Assembly (NCBI GenBank): GCA_003117195.1
Contig: BDSI01000004.1
Span: forward strand, 491,290 to 555,289
Reading direction: 5' to 3'
Length of the DNA stretch: 64,000 nucleotides
Origin: Eudorina sp. 2006-703-Eu-15
Lineage: Eukaryota; Chlorophyta; Chlorophyceae; Chlamydomonadales; Volvocaceae
How positions within the stretch are numbered: the stretch's first letter is position 1; each line of letters opens with the position of its first letter. Positions 34,710-46,966 of this stretch are shown here, one piece after another. A model generated the notes under the pieces. That model made no database searches and was not told the origin of the DNA. It saw only the letters and a list, made by a program, of their open reading frames with translations. Position numbers and translations under genes: made by a program.

Positions 34710-36464
34710 GGGTGGGGGCGGCGGCGCGTGGCATTGCGGTCGGATCGGTTAGGTTAGGTTAGGCTAGGTAGATTGGGTTGGGGTGTGGTCTGAAGAGCGC
34801 GGGCAGCAGGCTGGGCGTGCGTTGAGGGCCTACACTAGGCAGACGCGGTGCTCGAAGTTTTTGTCTGGGTTGAGGCAGGGTTTTGCCGGTGCATAATGAC
34901 TTGGCAGCTTCGAAGCTGGGGTTGGGGTTAGTTATCTACGCATGGGAACAGGCTCGTTGAGCAGGTCCTACCACAGCATATCCTTAAACTCGATCTTCTG
35001 AACACCCGGCGATCTTTGCATCGGGCCCCAAGCAGTGACACACCACGTGATTGCAAGGGGGCGTCAGTGGGGTAAGTTCCTTTCCATAGCATGGCTCGGC
35101 GCGGAATGACGGGGGCTGCGAATGCACGCTGGGGGCCCTGGGGTTGTGTTGATGGGACGAGCTGCCACCTTGCAACGTTACAAGCCTTGCCTATGCCTCC
35201 AGGGACGTTGGGATGTCATGACCAGGCATTGTTCGTGCGAGCCTTGGGAAGGGGGGCGCGTGTTGCACTTGCGGGAGCGTGAGACAATCTCTTGCGGGTG
35301 CTCCAAGTTGTCAGGAATGGCACCACGTAGGGATGGCCGAGACGTTGCTCGGCCGGAATCGGCAGGGGCGGCCTGCTGTCTGCTGCGCGCGAAGGAGCAC
35401 TCTCTGATGTTGTTGATGATTCGGTGTTCAGGCCGTCCCCCGGGGATGGCAATCGCCGCCGCGCGTGTTGCGCGTGTAGCACCTTTACAGTGGCGATGTT
35501 GCGGCTCAAGTAAGAATGATGTTGCGGCGCGGTGACGTTGCCGCACGCCGGCCACCGTTGCGCTGCGCACCTGGCGCGGCATCGCTCAGCGGCAGAGGCA
35601 GGCGGGTGCCGGGTGCGGCGCGGTCCAGCGGTCCACGACAGCGCGCGGCCCACCTCAGTAATCCACCCGAGTTTGCTGGCTCCACATGTTCTTTGATGCA
35701 CCGCCATTTGCAGGATGATAGGGCAAGTATTTTGGTAGCTGTGGCGACGTCCGGAACTGCATTAGTTTGCGATGCGCGCTGCAGGGAATGAATACCATCT
35801 ACACCGTGTGGCTTTCGGTGGTTGGGTTGGGCTTTTCGCGAAACGCACCATGCGGGATCGGGCGGGTTCCTCGCCAAACGCACATCTTGCGGGGTATCCA
35901 CAGCAGCACCTCAACGGTCAACGCTTGTCCCAGCCAGCGCAGCGCCCTCCGCCCATGCCACGCAGCGCCCATGTCACCCACACCTCCTTCACGCGTTCAG
36001 ATGCGGGCGCTCGCCGTCGGCCGGGAGACCATATCCGCTGTCGGCCGCCGCAGCGCTGCCCCCCTGCCCACCTCGTGGTCCCTCGCGCACCCGGCCACCT
36101 GGCCCTCACGGCCCGCGTAAGACCCCACCTCACGCCCCCAAGCGACTTGGGCGCCCTGCCGGCAACTCCTAACTGCGCACCAGCCATATCCATCCGCTCA
36201 CCAACTGCCACAAGTTGAGCACCAAGGGCCGCGAAGCGTGGCTCTTGTCACTTTGGTGGACGTGGATTAAAGCAGACCTCCAAGCGCCCTCAACGTTCAA
36301 CGGTTGGTAAGGGAATACCTCCCTACCCGAACGGAATGTTGCAGCGGAACCCGCCCGGGGGATGAGGGGTTTGTCCTGAGCATGCGTTTTCGTTTCACCC
36401 CGCCAATACGCATCCTTGGCTCCTACCCCGATGCGGCCTTGCGGGCACACGCGCAGCCCCCCCG
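34710..36464. other. Convergent spacer between the Ycf45-like and O-methyltransferase genes
   Basis: No frame with a recognisable domain was found. It should contain the 3' UTRs of both convergent genes. Near 34746-34775 there is a short TTAGG-like run (GGTTAGGTTAGGTTAGGC), too short and degenerate to be telomeric. Confidence 0.45.
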
Positions 36465-38877
36465 TCACGGCTTCCCCGCGTTGGTGTCGATGCCGCCGCC
36501 GCCGCCACCCGGCAGCACCCCCGCCGGCGCCCCCTCGGTCGGCTTCCTCGCCAGCACCGCATCCAGGTAGGTCCCCGTCCGGCGCGCCCGGACGTCCTCG
36601 AAGCCCGCCGCCCCGAGCAGCTGGCCGTACTCCTCCGGGCTGCGCTCCCGGCCGTAAGTCTGGCACAGCATGTTGAGGTCCTGCGCACACAGCCCGTCGA
36701 CGGCGTCAAGACATCACATCGTGCAGGGTGCTGCCTAGCACCGCGGGCTGTGTCCAACGAAGATCCAGCTGGATCCAGTGGCCCGGGGTCTGGGGCCCGC
36801 TGCGTTCGTTCATTCATACTCATTCATTCCGACTGCTAAGGTACCCAGTCCTTTTGTCCCGACGGCACTCCGCCCCTGACCCTCAGCTCCCTCGCCTTTC
36901 GGTGCCTTCGTGCGGGTGTCCCTTCGTTCGCAGGCCAGGCAGGAGTACCCAAGAATATCTGATATGCAACGGCCCGTGGCAGTGCCCACGGATATCTGAT
37001 GTAGTAGTAGTAGTAACCGTTACAAGGTGGACGCGTGGACCTGATACGGGCAACGGCCCGTGGCAGTGCCCAACGGGCTTACCTACCTGCAGGAGGGTGG
37101 GCACCGGCCCCAGCCGGTCGGGGTCGAGCAGCATCTCCGACACCAGCAGTGCCCCGCCGGGCCGCAGGATGCGGTGCGCCAGCACCAGCACCTGCCGGCA
37201 GCGGGGCACGTCCCAGTCGTGCAGGATGCGGGACAGCACCACCACGTCCACCTGGGGGCGGCGCGGGCAGCAGGGGAGGAGACGGACGTGGGGGAGGGGA
37301 GGGGAGGAGACGGACGCGGGGGAGGGGAGGGGAGGAGACGGACGTGGGCTCTGCTGGGAGGGTTGCGGCTGCAGGTTTGAAATGTATGGTGATCGCGGGT
37401 GCCGTGCCGTCTGCTACCGTATGGGGTGAAGGAGCCGAGCTGCCGAGGTGTGCAGCTGTGGCGCCCTACTGCGCATTATCCTCCGCGGCATGCCCTTTCA
37501 CGAGGATGCCCTGATGCCTAGTGGACGGCACCGCGGAGACTCAAAGCAGGGAGGCCTACAGTGTCGTCGCACGCCCAGACCCATGGGACCACAAGACCAG
37601 ACGGCACAGACCTAGCCGGGACCAGCCGCTGCAGACACCTGCCCGCCGTTGTGACCCGGAAGGTGGACCGCCACGGTACGGTCGCCTGTGTTGTACGATG
37701 TGTCGTACTGTCGTACCTGTTGCGGCAGCTGCTCCGACTGCTCAAAGAAGTCCGCGGCAAGCCAGCTCAGCCGGCCGGCGTGGGGACCGTCGGCGGGGGG
37801 CGCGAAATGCGCCTGCGCGTCCGCGACGACCTGCGGCAGGTCGACCACCACCGCGGAGCGCAGGCCCGGGTAGGCCGCCACGGCGGCGGCGGCGATCGCG
37901 CCCGTCGCGCCCCCCAGGTCTACCAAGGAGGTTGCGAAGGACAGGTCGAAGGCTGTCACCACGGCGGGCGCGGAGAGCGTGGCGAAGGAGTGCATGCCGC
38001 GCAGGAAGCGCAGCCGATCGGCCGGCGTGGCGTAGACGCGCGCGAAGATGTCGGCGGCGGAGCCGCCGAGCTGCTGCTGCCAGACGTTGGACCCCGAGGC
38101 GACGGCGGCCGGGAGGCCCCCGAAGAGCGGCCACACTAGCTGCCGTGGGCACCCCAGCGTGGCCCCCGGGGGAGAGGGTTGCGTAAGAGGCATCGGGAGT
38201 GGTTTTGGATCCAGGGGTTGCAGTACTTCCGTACATGCTGGATTTTGTCTGAGACATTCATTCTCATCTCGGAACGCAAGGAATAGTGCAAGGTGTGATG
38301 GTGTGGGTGCGGTGCGTACACGTGTCAATAGGAGACGAGACGCGCGCATCTCATCTCGCCGAACTCCCGGTGTGTGTGTCGCAACTGATGAGTGGTCCAG
38401 AAGCATCGCACACGCAGAAGGCTCTATCTTTGCTTGCCACGTAGTACGGCAGCACGAGGCGCGGTGGGGCCCGGCCCACGAGCCAGATGATGAGCCAAGA
38501 GCTTGGCGCGGGCTTGGCAGCTGCGTGTATGTGCTTACCTGCGCCGAATGCCGGCAGTAGCCCACCAGGGAGGTGGAGGCGCCGGCTAGCAGGTAGGTTC
38601 GTGAGATCGGGTTGAGCGCGTAGGAACCGGGTGAGGGGCTGTCGAGGAGGCCGAGCCCCACGCAGGCGCGACACAGCCTGTCGACGCCATCTTCGGAGGC
38701 GGCTTCGCCCCTGCGCTCCCCCACGCCTTTGCAGAGCTCGTTGAGGGGTAAGGGGCTGGTTGCGGCCTCTAGGACTTCGAATACGCCTAGCTCGACGGCC
38801 GCGAACAGAGCTTGAGACGAACGGAACGCGTTGAGCAGGCCGAGGACGGGCGTGGGGTCAGGTTTCGTTTCGCTCAT
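36465..38877 (-). CDS. Acetylserotonin-type O-methyltransferase (380 aa)
   Basis: Four exons in phase 0: 38877-38539, 38139-37717, 37251-37087, 36680-36465. The N-terminal part (LLNAFRSSQALFAAVELGVF, LPLNELCKGVG, GLGLLDSPSPGSYALN) is the winged-helix dimerisation domain of the plant/HIOMT class. The SAM-binding core follows as SLVDLGGATGAIAAAAVAAY and VVVDLPQVVADAQ. LSRILHDWDVPRCRQVL carries the His-Asp pair expected at the active site, and RPGGALLVSEMLL plus CQTYGRERSPEEYGQLL complete the fold. The closest named group is N-acetylserotonin O-methyltransferase (melatonin synthesis), but the class also methylates many phenolic and other small substrates, so the substrate is open. The protein ends in a Gly-rich tail. 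It is divergent from the chlorophyllase-like gene. Confidence 0.88.
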
Positions 38878-39666
38878 TTTACAGAACGTCTGTCAGTCTG
38901 GATGCATTGTCAGAAGGGGGTAATGTGATTGGCGTGACGCCGTTTGAGCTGGCAAAGGCTCCAACGATCCACTGTACGATTCATGAATCGAGGCAACAAC
39001 ACTCGTGCTTTATTGAGGCTTTCGATTTTGAGTATCTACAGAACTTTCAGCAGATCAGGATTCCAGCCCATCATTCGCTGATCAAAGGCAAGCCTAACTG
39101 GCAACCAAAAGCGCTGAAACAATACAGCTGTTGACGTAGTTTCATGTAATTACTACAAAACAATTAATGTGCAGCCTTATTATTTACGCGCAAACATCCT
39201 ATAGGTGCAAGATAACATCTTAGGCAACAAAGTACCAGTTACATGCCGTTCTGCAATGTTGGTCAGGACAATCCTTCAAGATACAAGTCAGGTTGGTCCT
39301 TTCCACCGTTTATGCGCTTTGCAGCCCGCACGCGGAAGAAACCATGCGTAGTTATGCGCATAACTATCGTGCTGCTTCGTTTGTGTAACTCATATGTTAC
39401 AATATTTCGATGCGTTGGCAGTGTTGTCCCGTGCCACTCGCAGCGCCCCGGGCATTGTGGGGTTTGCACTCGGTCGGTAGCGGTTGGCACGGCCAACCAG
39501 CTTGTCCGACAGTGTGAGAATATGTGTGACTTCGCCGGGTACTTGTAAATGCGCGCAATTTTTATCTGGACCATAATTTGGCTTTACATCTGCAACTATA
39601 TTTGCCCTACTGCCATCCGTCGGGCTCACGCACGTGGCACCAAGCCTCCAATACATACGCCCAACG
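38878..39666. promoter_or_regulatory. Divergent region between the O-methyltransferase and chlorophyllase-like genes
   Basis: This AT-richer interval of nearly 790 bases separates two head-to-head genes. It contains no supported coding frame and should hold both promoters and 5' UTRs. Confidence 0.4.
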
Positions 39667-41660
39667 ATGGCGCGGGACTCACACTCGACCATAGGTCATG
39701 CGACATCGGTCGCCTTGGCTCTTGTTCTGATGCTCCTCACATTTGAACATCGCGCCGTGGCACAGGATTTTTCGCTCCCCGGGCCGTTCGCGGTCGGCAG
39801 CTTGTCGCAACAGGTCACGATTAAGCCACCTTCAGGTGCCCCCGGGAGCAAGGGCGTGGACCTCGACGTAATCGTTACTTTCCCGGCTTCTGGAGCGGCT
39901 CCGTTTCCGGTCGTTGCGCTGTTCAACGGCTTCCAGGTGTGTGTGACACGACGTGAGGCGAACTGGGACTAAGACGCTGCCCGCGGCCGGTTGCTCGCCT
40001 GGGTGACAAGAAGGCTTTAACGGCATGCCCATGACTTTTCTGATATGCTTGGTAGTTGGAATGTCTTCCGTGAAATTCGCCATCCGTCACATCTGTGTGA
40101 GATGCTCGCATAGGTGGGCCGTAGGGCCGAGGACCCGAGGGCGGGCAGCACGGCGATTCAATTTTCGTACTCCGCCACGGCATGTTGCATGTCGCGCGTA
40201 TTATTCACGCTGGAGCGTCTTTCCCACTCGAACAGCGCAATTAACTCGAGTTACACAGCCGCTTGAAGGCGCCGCCCCATCGTTTATCCAATTTCCGAAT
40301 TTTAGTCTCTCAGAGGCTTAGGCTGGCCACCACACGCGCACCCCTGGAACCTAACTCCACTGGTTCCCTTTGCGGTGCGGGTGCGACCTGCCTGCAGGCG
40401 AAGGCGCCGTGGTACAGCGCAACCGCTCGGCATCTGGCTTCCTGGGGCTATGTCGTACTGCAGTACACGTCCCCGGGTTTCATGACCATCGTTACTGACG
40501 CCGTGGAGGTGCGCATTCCGGCCGCCGGGGCAGCAGACTCGCTGTCTCCGGCTTCAATCGATCCCCAAACATGCAGACTGCAGAGGGCATACTCGCCTTC
40601 TTTCGGCTTCCAGTGACTCCAAGCACGCAGAACAGTGTACTCGCCTTCTTACGCTTCAAAAATTGACCCCCACCCCTTCCCGCGCTGCGGTTCCCCGTCT
40701 CCCCCCGACCGCAGCTGGGCTACCTGCAGCCTCTCCTGGACTGGCTGCAAGCCCAGGGCGCCGCCGTCCGCGGGCCGCTCAAAGGCCTGCCGGACACCTC
40801 CAAGCTCGCCACCATGGGGCACAGCCGCGGCGGCAAGCTGGCTGCGCTGCACCTGGCGGGCCGATCCGACGTGGCGGCTGCCGTACTCGTGGACCCAGTG
40901 GACAACAGCAAGTTCTCTCCGGAGAGCCCCGACTACCCCTCCGCAGTGAAGGCGCTGGGGGCTGCCAACCGGACCGCGGGTCTGATCGGTGGGTGAGGGT
41001 GGTGGGCGGGTGGCGGCTGCGCGGTGGCCCAACACGTGTCACACACGGACGGTGACCCCAACACGGGTCACGCACGGGCACCACGGCGCCGTGCATGTGG
41101 GCCCGCGCACCGCGGACCGCATCTAGGCGCCAAGGTGTGTATGACGCCCGCGCGGTTGTGTGACACCCATCAACCAGCCACACACGCTGTGGGCCGTATG
41201 GCAGATAGCGCATCGTGGTCGAGGTGGGGTGATCGCCGCCCCACGGGTCAGTGCGCTACGTCTCAGGCGCCGGTTGAAAGGCTAGTGTGCTTGTTATGTT
41301 TTATCAGTGATGTGTTTTTGCGCGCCAGCCCATGGCCCGGCCAGCCAGCCCCTCACGCGTCCCTCGCGGCTCGGTGCTGCCGCCGCCCGGACCTGGACCG
41401 CCGTTTTGTATCCCACATCCCCACATCCCCACATCCCCACATCCCCACATCCCCACATCCCCACATCCCCACATCCCCACATCCCCACATCCCCACATCC
41501 CCACCACACCACACAGGGGCGGGCATCACGGGGAACTGCAACCCGGCCGGTTCCAACTACCCGCTCTTCTTTGACGCGCTGGCGCCCAACAGCTGGCAGA
41601 TGGTGATCAGTAAGGTGGGCCGGAGGAGGCGCGCTGTCTCCCGCTCGTCTTCGGCGCGCT

Positions 41661-41746
<86 letters not shown>

Positions 41747-43224
41747 TCGCACATGTGTATGTGTGTCACACATGTCGCACATGTCGTACATGTCGTACAT
41801 GTCGTACTGATAATCTGATACACAGTCCCCGGATATGCGCACACACTGGCCCTTTGTTGTTAGACTTACTTTGTGGCCAGTGGTGGGCTGTGGTCGTGCT
41901 CTGGCCATACCGGACTCCGGACCACCGGACCCGCCGCTGGCGGCTCCAACTCCAACTCCCGGTTGGCAGTCCAAAGCCGCCGCGCCAGCTGGCCCCCTGG
42001 GCTCGGCCCCTGGGCTGCGCACTGCAACCCCACGTTACCAAACTGCGCTTCTGCAACAGACTCGAGCACCATTGCCGGTGATGAGCTCCCTTCCCCTTCC
42101 GGCTGATGTACGACAGGCGGGCCACATGCAGTTCGCGCGCACCGGCAGCTCCGTGATGGACTGGGGCCTGGACAAGCTGTGCGGCAAGGGCAAGACCTCC
42201 GCAGAGGTACGGCGTCACGTACGGCAATGTACGGCATCCATGGATGGTGCGGGGCAGGGGTACGGCCATGCCGTAACGTACTCAACGACCGCATGCTCGT
42301 TGTTTCAGCGTGGGTTCATCACCAGCCCTCCCCGAGAAGCGCCCATCGTAAGTTGATCCATGCAAGGAATTCGAAAACATCGGCCTCGACAGGGCACGCG
42401 TCTCTCCTCGGCTCTATGACAAGCTGCATGCCGTTTGGCAGCTCGTGTGGCGTGTTCGGCGGCAGCTCCTGTGGCGTCAGCGCCGCTTTACAGTTTACAC
42501 ACGTCGGTAACTCGTACGGCTGCCGACATGGTACCGTGGACCCCACCTGCAGGAGGTGATTCGGGGCGCCAACACCTTCGCCGTCGCCTGGCTGCAGTCC
42601 GCGTTTCGCAAGGCGCAGGTACGAATCCAGGTCCAGGCTCAGGGGGTCGGGATCCGGCGGTGTGGTCTGTGGTGTCTGCTTCACACGGGGGTTCAGGGGG
42701 GTTCAGGGGGAAGGGCAGGACAAGCGACAAGGTGCGAAGACGGACAAGTCGGGAGCTTCGGACCGCGGTCCGGCAGTTTGGGCTGTGGGGCGGGTCTGGC
42801 ACGGGCGGCGGTGGAAGGAGGGTTGGTGCCGGGAGCTGCAACCCGTCTCGCGGATCGGCACAGCACGTGGGCCTGTGCCGCCTGCTGGCTGCTCGCGATG
42901 CCTGTGCCGGTGCTGTAGGCGTCACGGTGGCTGAAGCGCATGATGACCGGATGACCGTATTCCGGGGTCCCAGGCGTCGGGAAGGGCTCCCGGGTCCGAA
43001 TACCTTCCGAACGTCGTCGTTATTATCGTCGTCGTTGTCGTCGTCCGCCTAAAGCTCATCCGTCCAACCAACCAGTCCCCTGCCCGCGCTGTTGTTGCGT
43101 CGCCCCGGCCCCCCTTCACCCCCGGCAGTCCCAGACGGGCCTTGCGGCCTTCCAGCAGTGGGTCAAGTTGCAGTCGGACCGGGGCGCCATCTCGTTCACC
43201 GTCAAGGGGGGCAGCGCCTCCTGA
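39667..43224 (+). CDS. Chlorophyllase-like serine hydrolase with signal peptide (about 334 aa)
   Basis: Seven exons in consistent phase: 39667-39936, 40398-40508, 40715-40988, 41517-41614, 42117-42206, 42553-42618, 43129-43224. The start is the ATG of MARDSHSTIGHATSVALALV; an upstream GTG frame is not needed. A hydrophobic core followed by HRAVAQ looks like a secretory signal peptide. FPVVALFNGFQ, ARHLASWGYVVLQYTSP and MGHSRGGKLAALHLAGR follow. GHSRGG is the lipase motif of chlorophyllases, with the nucleophilic Ser. VLVDPVDN supplies the likely Asp and GHMQFARTG the likely His. Chlorophyllases cleave phytol from chlorophyll; related enzymes hydrolyse other esters. Secretory targeting rather than a clear transit peptide is notable. 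Introns carry the CATCCCCA array and a long (TG)n. TGTAA occurs near 43320, about 95 bases after the stop. Confidence 0.85.
41411..41506. repeat. 8-bp tandem array (CATCCCCA)n
   Basis: About twelve units of an 8-base repeat lie just upstream of the acceptor of exon 41517-41614 in the chlorophyllase-like gene. Because 8 is not a multiple of 3, the array reads as a repeating 8-residue peptide in every frame and gives false frames. Confidence 0.95.
41663..41745. repeat. (TG)n microsatellite
   Basis: An uninterrupted TG dinucleotide run of about 40 units lies in the intron after exon 41517-41614 of the chlorophyllase-like gene. It is followed by several degenerate copies of CATGTCGTA. Confidence 0.98.
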
Positions 43225-46200
43225 GGCGGCCGCGGATCACCCTTGGGCGGTCGGCGCCCTTGGCCGCCGTCGCCAGGCCTGCTGGCGCTACAAGCAGGGG
43301 TTCCGTTAACCCTCGAGTTTGTAACAGGAGTTTGTTCATATAGGATATGCGAGTGTGGTTGTTCACCGGCTTTGGCTGTGTGCACAAGCGACTCGGTGTC
43401 ACATGTTGGCACTAGTGTTGAGAGCCGTATATGGCTGTACATGGCCGGCGGCATGGCGACCCGGGGTTGGTCCGTGACGGCGGGCGCCGAATGTGAGGGG
43501 CGATCACCGGGGGGTAAGGCGGTCAATCTGTCCCTCAGTGCCTCGTGGTCGATCGATGCTTGCGTTGTTTTTTTGTCGCACCTGCCGCACAAGGCAGGTG
43601 CCGCCATGGGCCAGGCCAAGGCCCGTACCAACTTGTGTTACCCGTATTCCGCGGGCATGGCAGGAGTGCGTGATATACAAGGGGCACAGCCAACATGTGT
43701 GGATGGTGCGCTGGCAAACATGATCTTTACTGTACGTGCACGGCGCGACAGCGGTTTTTGTTGGCTGCCTGGCGCCCTGGCAAACTGGGTTGCCCTTCGT
43801 TTTTCGCCTTACCGCCTTACGGAATGTTTTGTGATTTTCCCCGCGAGAAAAAATTCCGGTGTTCCCACCGAGCAGAAAGGTACAGATGCACATGCACGCA
43901 ATCTGCTGGTGTCCTTCTTTTGCCCTGAAATTGCTGAAATGGGCTCTTACAGGCGTACGGCAGGCGGCCAGATGTACGGCAGGCTAGATGTACGGCCGAG
44001 AGCGCCCCGTACGGCATGGGTGCTGGGCGCCAGGACCCGTGAACAACAAACATCGCAGCACATGTGTGCAGAGATCATGTAAAACATTTCACGCTCACGA
44101 AAGAAGCTACAGATTTGCACGACACGACCGTGGTTGCGAGATTTAGTATCCTACGACACGGAAATATTTGTTGGCTGAGCTCTTGCGTGCAGATTTGCTG
44201 GACGTGCTGTAACCATTCCCACGCGAGGTCACGCGTCGATACCCTGGCAGGCTTAGCTTAGCTGGATTCCAAACGGGTTTTAGCTTGCCACGACGTCATG
44301 CACGCCGCTGGGCCCCCTGCTCCCTCCGGGATGCTCTGCCGCACCGACCCTTGGACCAACCCCAGGCTCATTCACTGGGTCGCAGGTTGCAGCTCTCTTT
44401 CGACCGCACCAATGAGTTGTTGTACGGAAGCAGACACTGGGGATAATTGATGCCGTTCCGCTGAGAGTGCATTTATCAGCAGACGGCTCTCATCTGCCAA
44501 ATGGCACGCGAGTGGCACACCCCGCTTGGGACACGACGCCAGAGACCGAAATGTTTTTTAATAAAATGAACAAGAGCCCAACGACATCAACTCAACGCAG
44601 CTACCTCTCCAGGAAACTGTTCCAAGCCACCTTGGTAGCACTTCTACCAACCATTCGAGCAATGGCACCTCGCAAGCCGCCGTAGCGAATCGACCATCGC
44701 TACCCGCCACACGCCCCCGTACCACGCTAGAAACTCTTGTCCGGCCTCGGACCCAATTCGGCCCAAGCGCTGGCAACCACGCACACAACACAGGAAACAG
44801 CGTACGGGCGCACTCAGGCGCCGCGCCATCGTAGCTCCCGAAAAGAAAATAGGGAAAATTGATGTTGCGTCAAAACTTCCAAACACAAAAGAACGAAATC
44901 AACACCACCAAACAGCGGGATCAACTCCCGGCAACCATTCCAGAACGCTGCTGCCTTCCGGAGAGTTTCAAGCAACCACAAGCCTCCGTGTACCCAAACT
45001 ACGGGAGGGTTCCCGAGATTGGTGTCCGTGATATGCTCATATCCCACCGTACGACACGACGCCAGATGTACGCCTCTGCTTGTTCAACTTTTCATGCCAC
45101 CGACACACAGACATCAACGGCACAGAAACGATGGTCCAGACAACTGCAAGGTGTGGCGAGATGTGCGTGGGGGCCAACAGCAAGTGGCACAAAACACGCG
45201 GCAGCAGCAGGGGCCGGTGCGCAGCAGGACCACACCCGCGCACGCCGTCATTCGCAACGAACAGCCTCTCCAAGGGCCGTACGTTCAAGATGGCCCCGCC
45301 GAGTAATCCGGTACGGCAAGCCCTGCCGCAGCCGTACACCACGCTACTCAAAATCAGCCGGCCGCAACCAAGTCCATCAACGGAATTACGACGACATCAA
45401 GAACGAACTGATGTCACAGGCCCAACACGGTGATACTATTCCGCAAACGAGACAAAGTCAACGGCTTATCAAAAGCATAAATATGTCCCAACGAGTTGTA
45501 TCTGGGCGCCGCTCGGCGGTGGTGGTCGGGGCAGCAGCTAGGCTGTGGCCGGGCCGCGCTCCCCGGCCGCCTCGCGAGAGCAGGGGATGAGGAAATGGAG
45601 GCGGAGGATGAGGAGGACGGATAGCAGGTAACCCGCCGCACAACGGCGCTTGCTTGCGGAACAGCGTGCCTCGCTGCCGAAAGCGGTGCACACCGCGAGC
45701 GAGGGCCCCGTCCTCCGACGTTCCCAGCGCAACGCAACACACACCAAACGCAAATGGAGTTTCTCCAAACAGAAACTGAACACAGCGCATCAACATCACT
45801 ACGATCGCACACAGGCGCCTCAAGTTATGCCATCATAGCCGTGCATCGACAGATCCGGAATGACAACGACACCCTCCAAACCAAATACCGCGACAACGAA
45901 TGACGAATGCGACGAGACATGTGCAGGAGTTCTCGCTGTACGACGACCACGTGGCGTAACGCTCTCTCCTCTCCTGCTCCAGGAAAAACTGTCGCTTCGT
46001 TATTCGTCCAGTCCTTCCCGCCGCAGTGCGAGGTACCAGAGCTTGACACAACGCACCACTCCACGACAAAACATAAAAAAGATGCCACGACCACAATCAA
46101 GTCACATGCGAGAGGCGGCTGGCTCAGAGGCACCCCTAGACGGGGAGCCCGTACCCGGTCTGTCCTTATGTGCGCCATCAAACCAGTCACGGCCGCTACT

Positions 46201-46966
46201 GCAGCGCAGATGATTGCAGCGCAACGTCCCGACAATGCCAGACCACGACGTATCATCAGAATACCCCTAGCCAAAGGATAACCCCAAGCCGGCGCTCTGA
46301 AAACTAATCAACGATCCATGTGCAACTTTGGAACCGGCCCAACCACCAACGACCAACTGATGCGTCGTCAACAAGGGCAAGGGCCCTGTCTGCCTTTGCC
46401 CACAACCGCCGCACAACCTAGCCGCTACCCCTATCCGCTTGGCTTTGTGCTCCGCTCAAGTTCAACCTTGCACGGGTGCGCGGAGCGCTCAGGCCAAAAG
46501 AAAGCAGTAAAAGGAAAGGAAGAGGTCGACTTGCTCATTAGAAGGGAAGAGCAGAGGCATCGAATGCCACACCCCCTGGCCGGCTAAGAAGACGCCTGGC
46601 CGCAACACGGCTTTAATCTCTATCCAGGGAGGGTACCGAGTGCCCGCCAGCGGTCCCATTGTTGACCTTGTGTCGTCGCAATCTAACCGCTACCACCCCG
46701 CCGCCCCCCCAACCACCCAAACCCGTACCAGCATGCGTGTTCTGATCGGCGCTCCGCCCGCGGCGGCGGAAAGGGAGGCCGTCCCCACAGTTCCCGCAGC
46801 CCTACATCGGAGTCATCCGTCGATTCATGCTTCTCTGTCAGTGCAGCAGTCGTCCGAACATATCCGCGTGCTTCGAGTCTTTGATTGTTTCCTATGTCCA
46901 TGTCCTTGACCCAGGCAGATTGGAAGGGGCAGATGGAGGCAGGCAGATGGGACAGCGGAGTGTCCG
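43225..46966. other. Convergent spacer: 3' flank of the chlorophyllase-like gene, then an A/C-rich block
   Basis: The first part (to about 44100) is G/T-rich and should be the 3' region of the plus-strand chlorophyllase-like gene. TGTAA occurs near 43320 and again near 44079. From about 44460 to 46600 the plus strand is strongly A/C-rich with few T, the mirror composition expected for the 3' side of the minus-strand DUF506 gene. Frames of up to about 280 codons are present but have no domain or splice support. Confidence 0.4.

Noticed and set aside
34746..34775. TTAGG-like run as possible interstitial telomere
   Set aside because: Only three to four degenerate units, and the volvocine telomere repeat is TTTTAGGG.
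41294..41606. Frames with HIPTSPHP or DVGMWGCG peptides
   Set aside because: Translations of the intronic 8-bp CATCCCCA array.
43243..44082. 279-codon plus frame after the chlorophyllase-like gene
   Set aside because: Lies in a G/T-rich 3' region past a TGTAA signal, with no domain, no splice context and odd composition.
44859..45590. 243-codon plus frame
   Set aside because: Caused by A/C-rich composition with few stops; no motif, no splice support.
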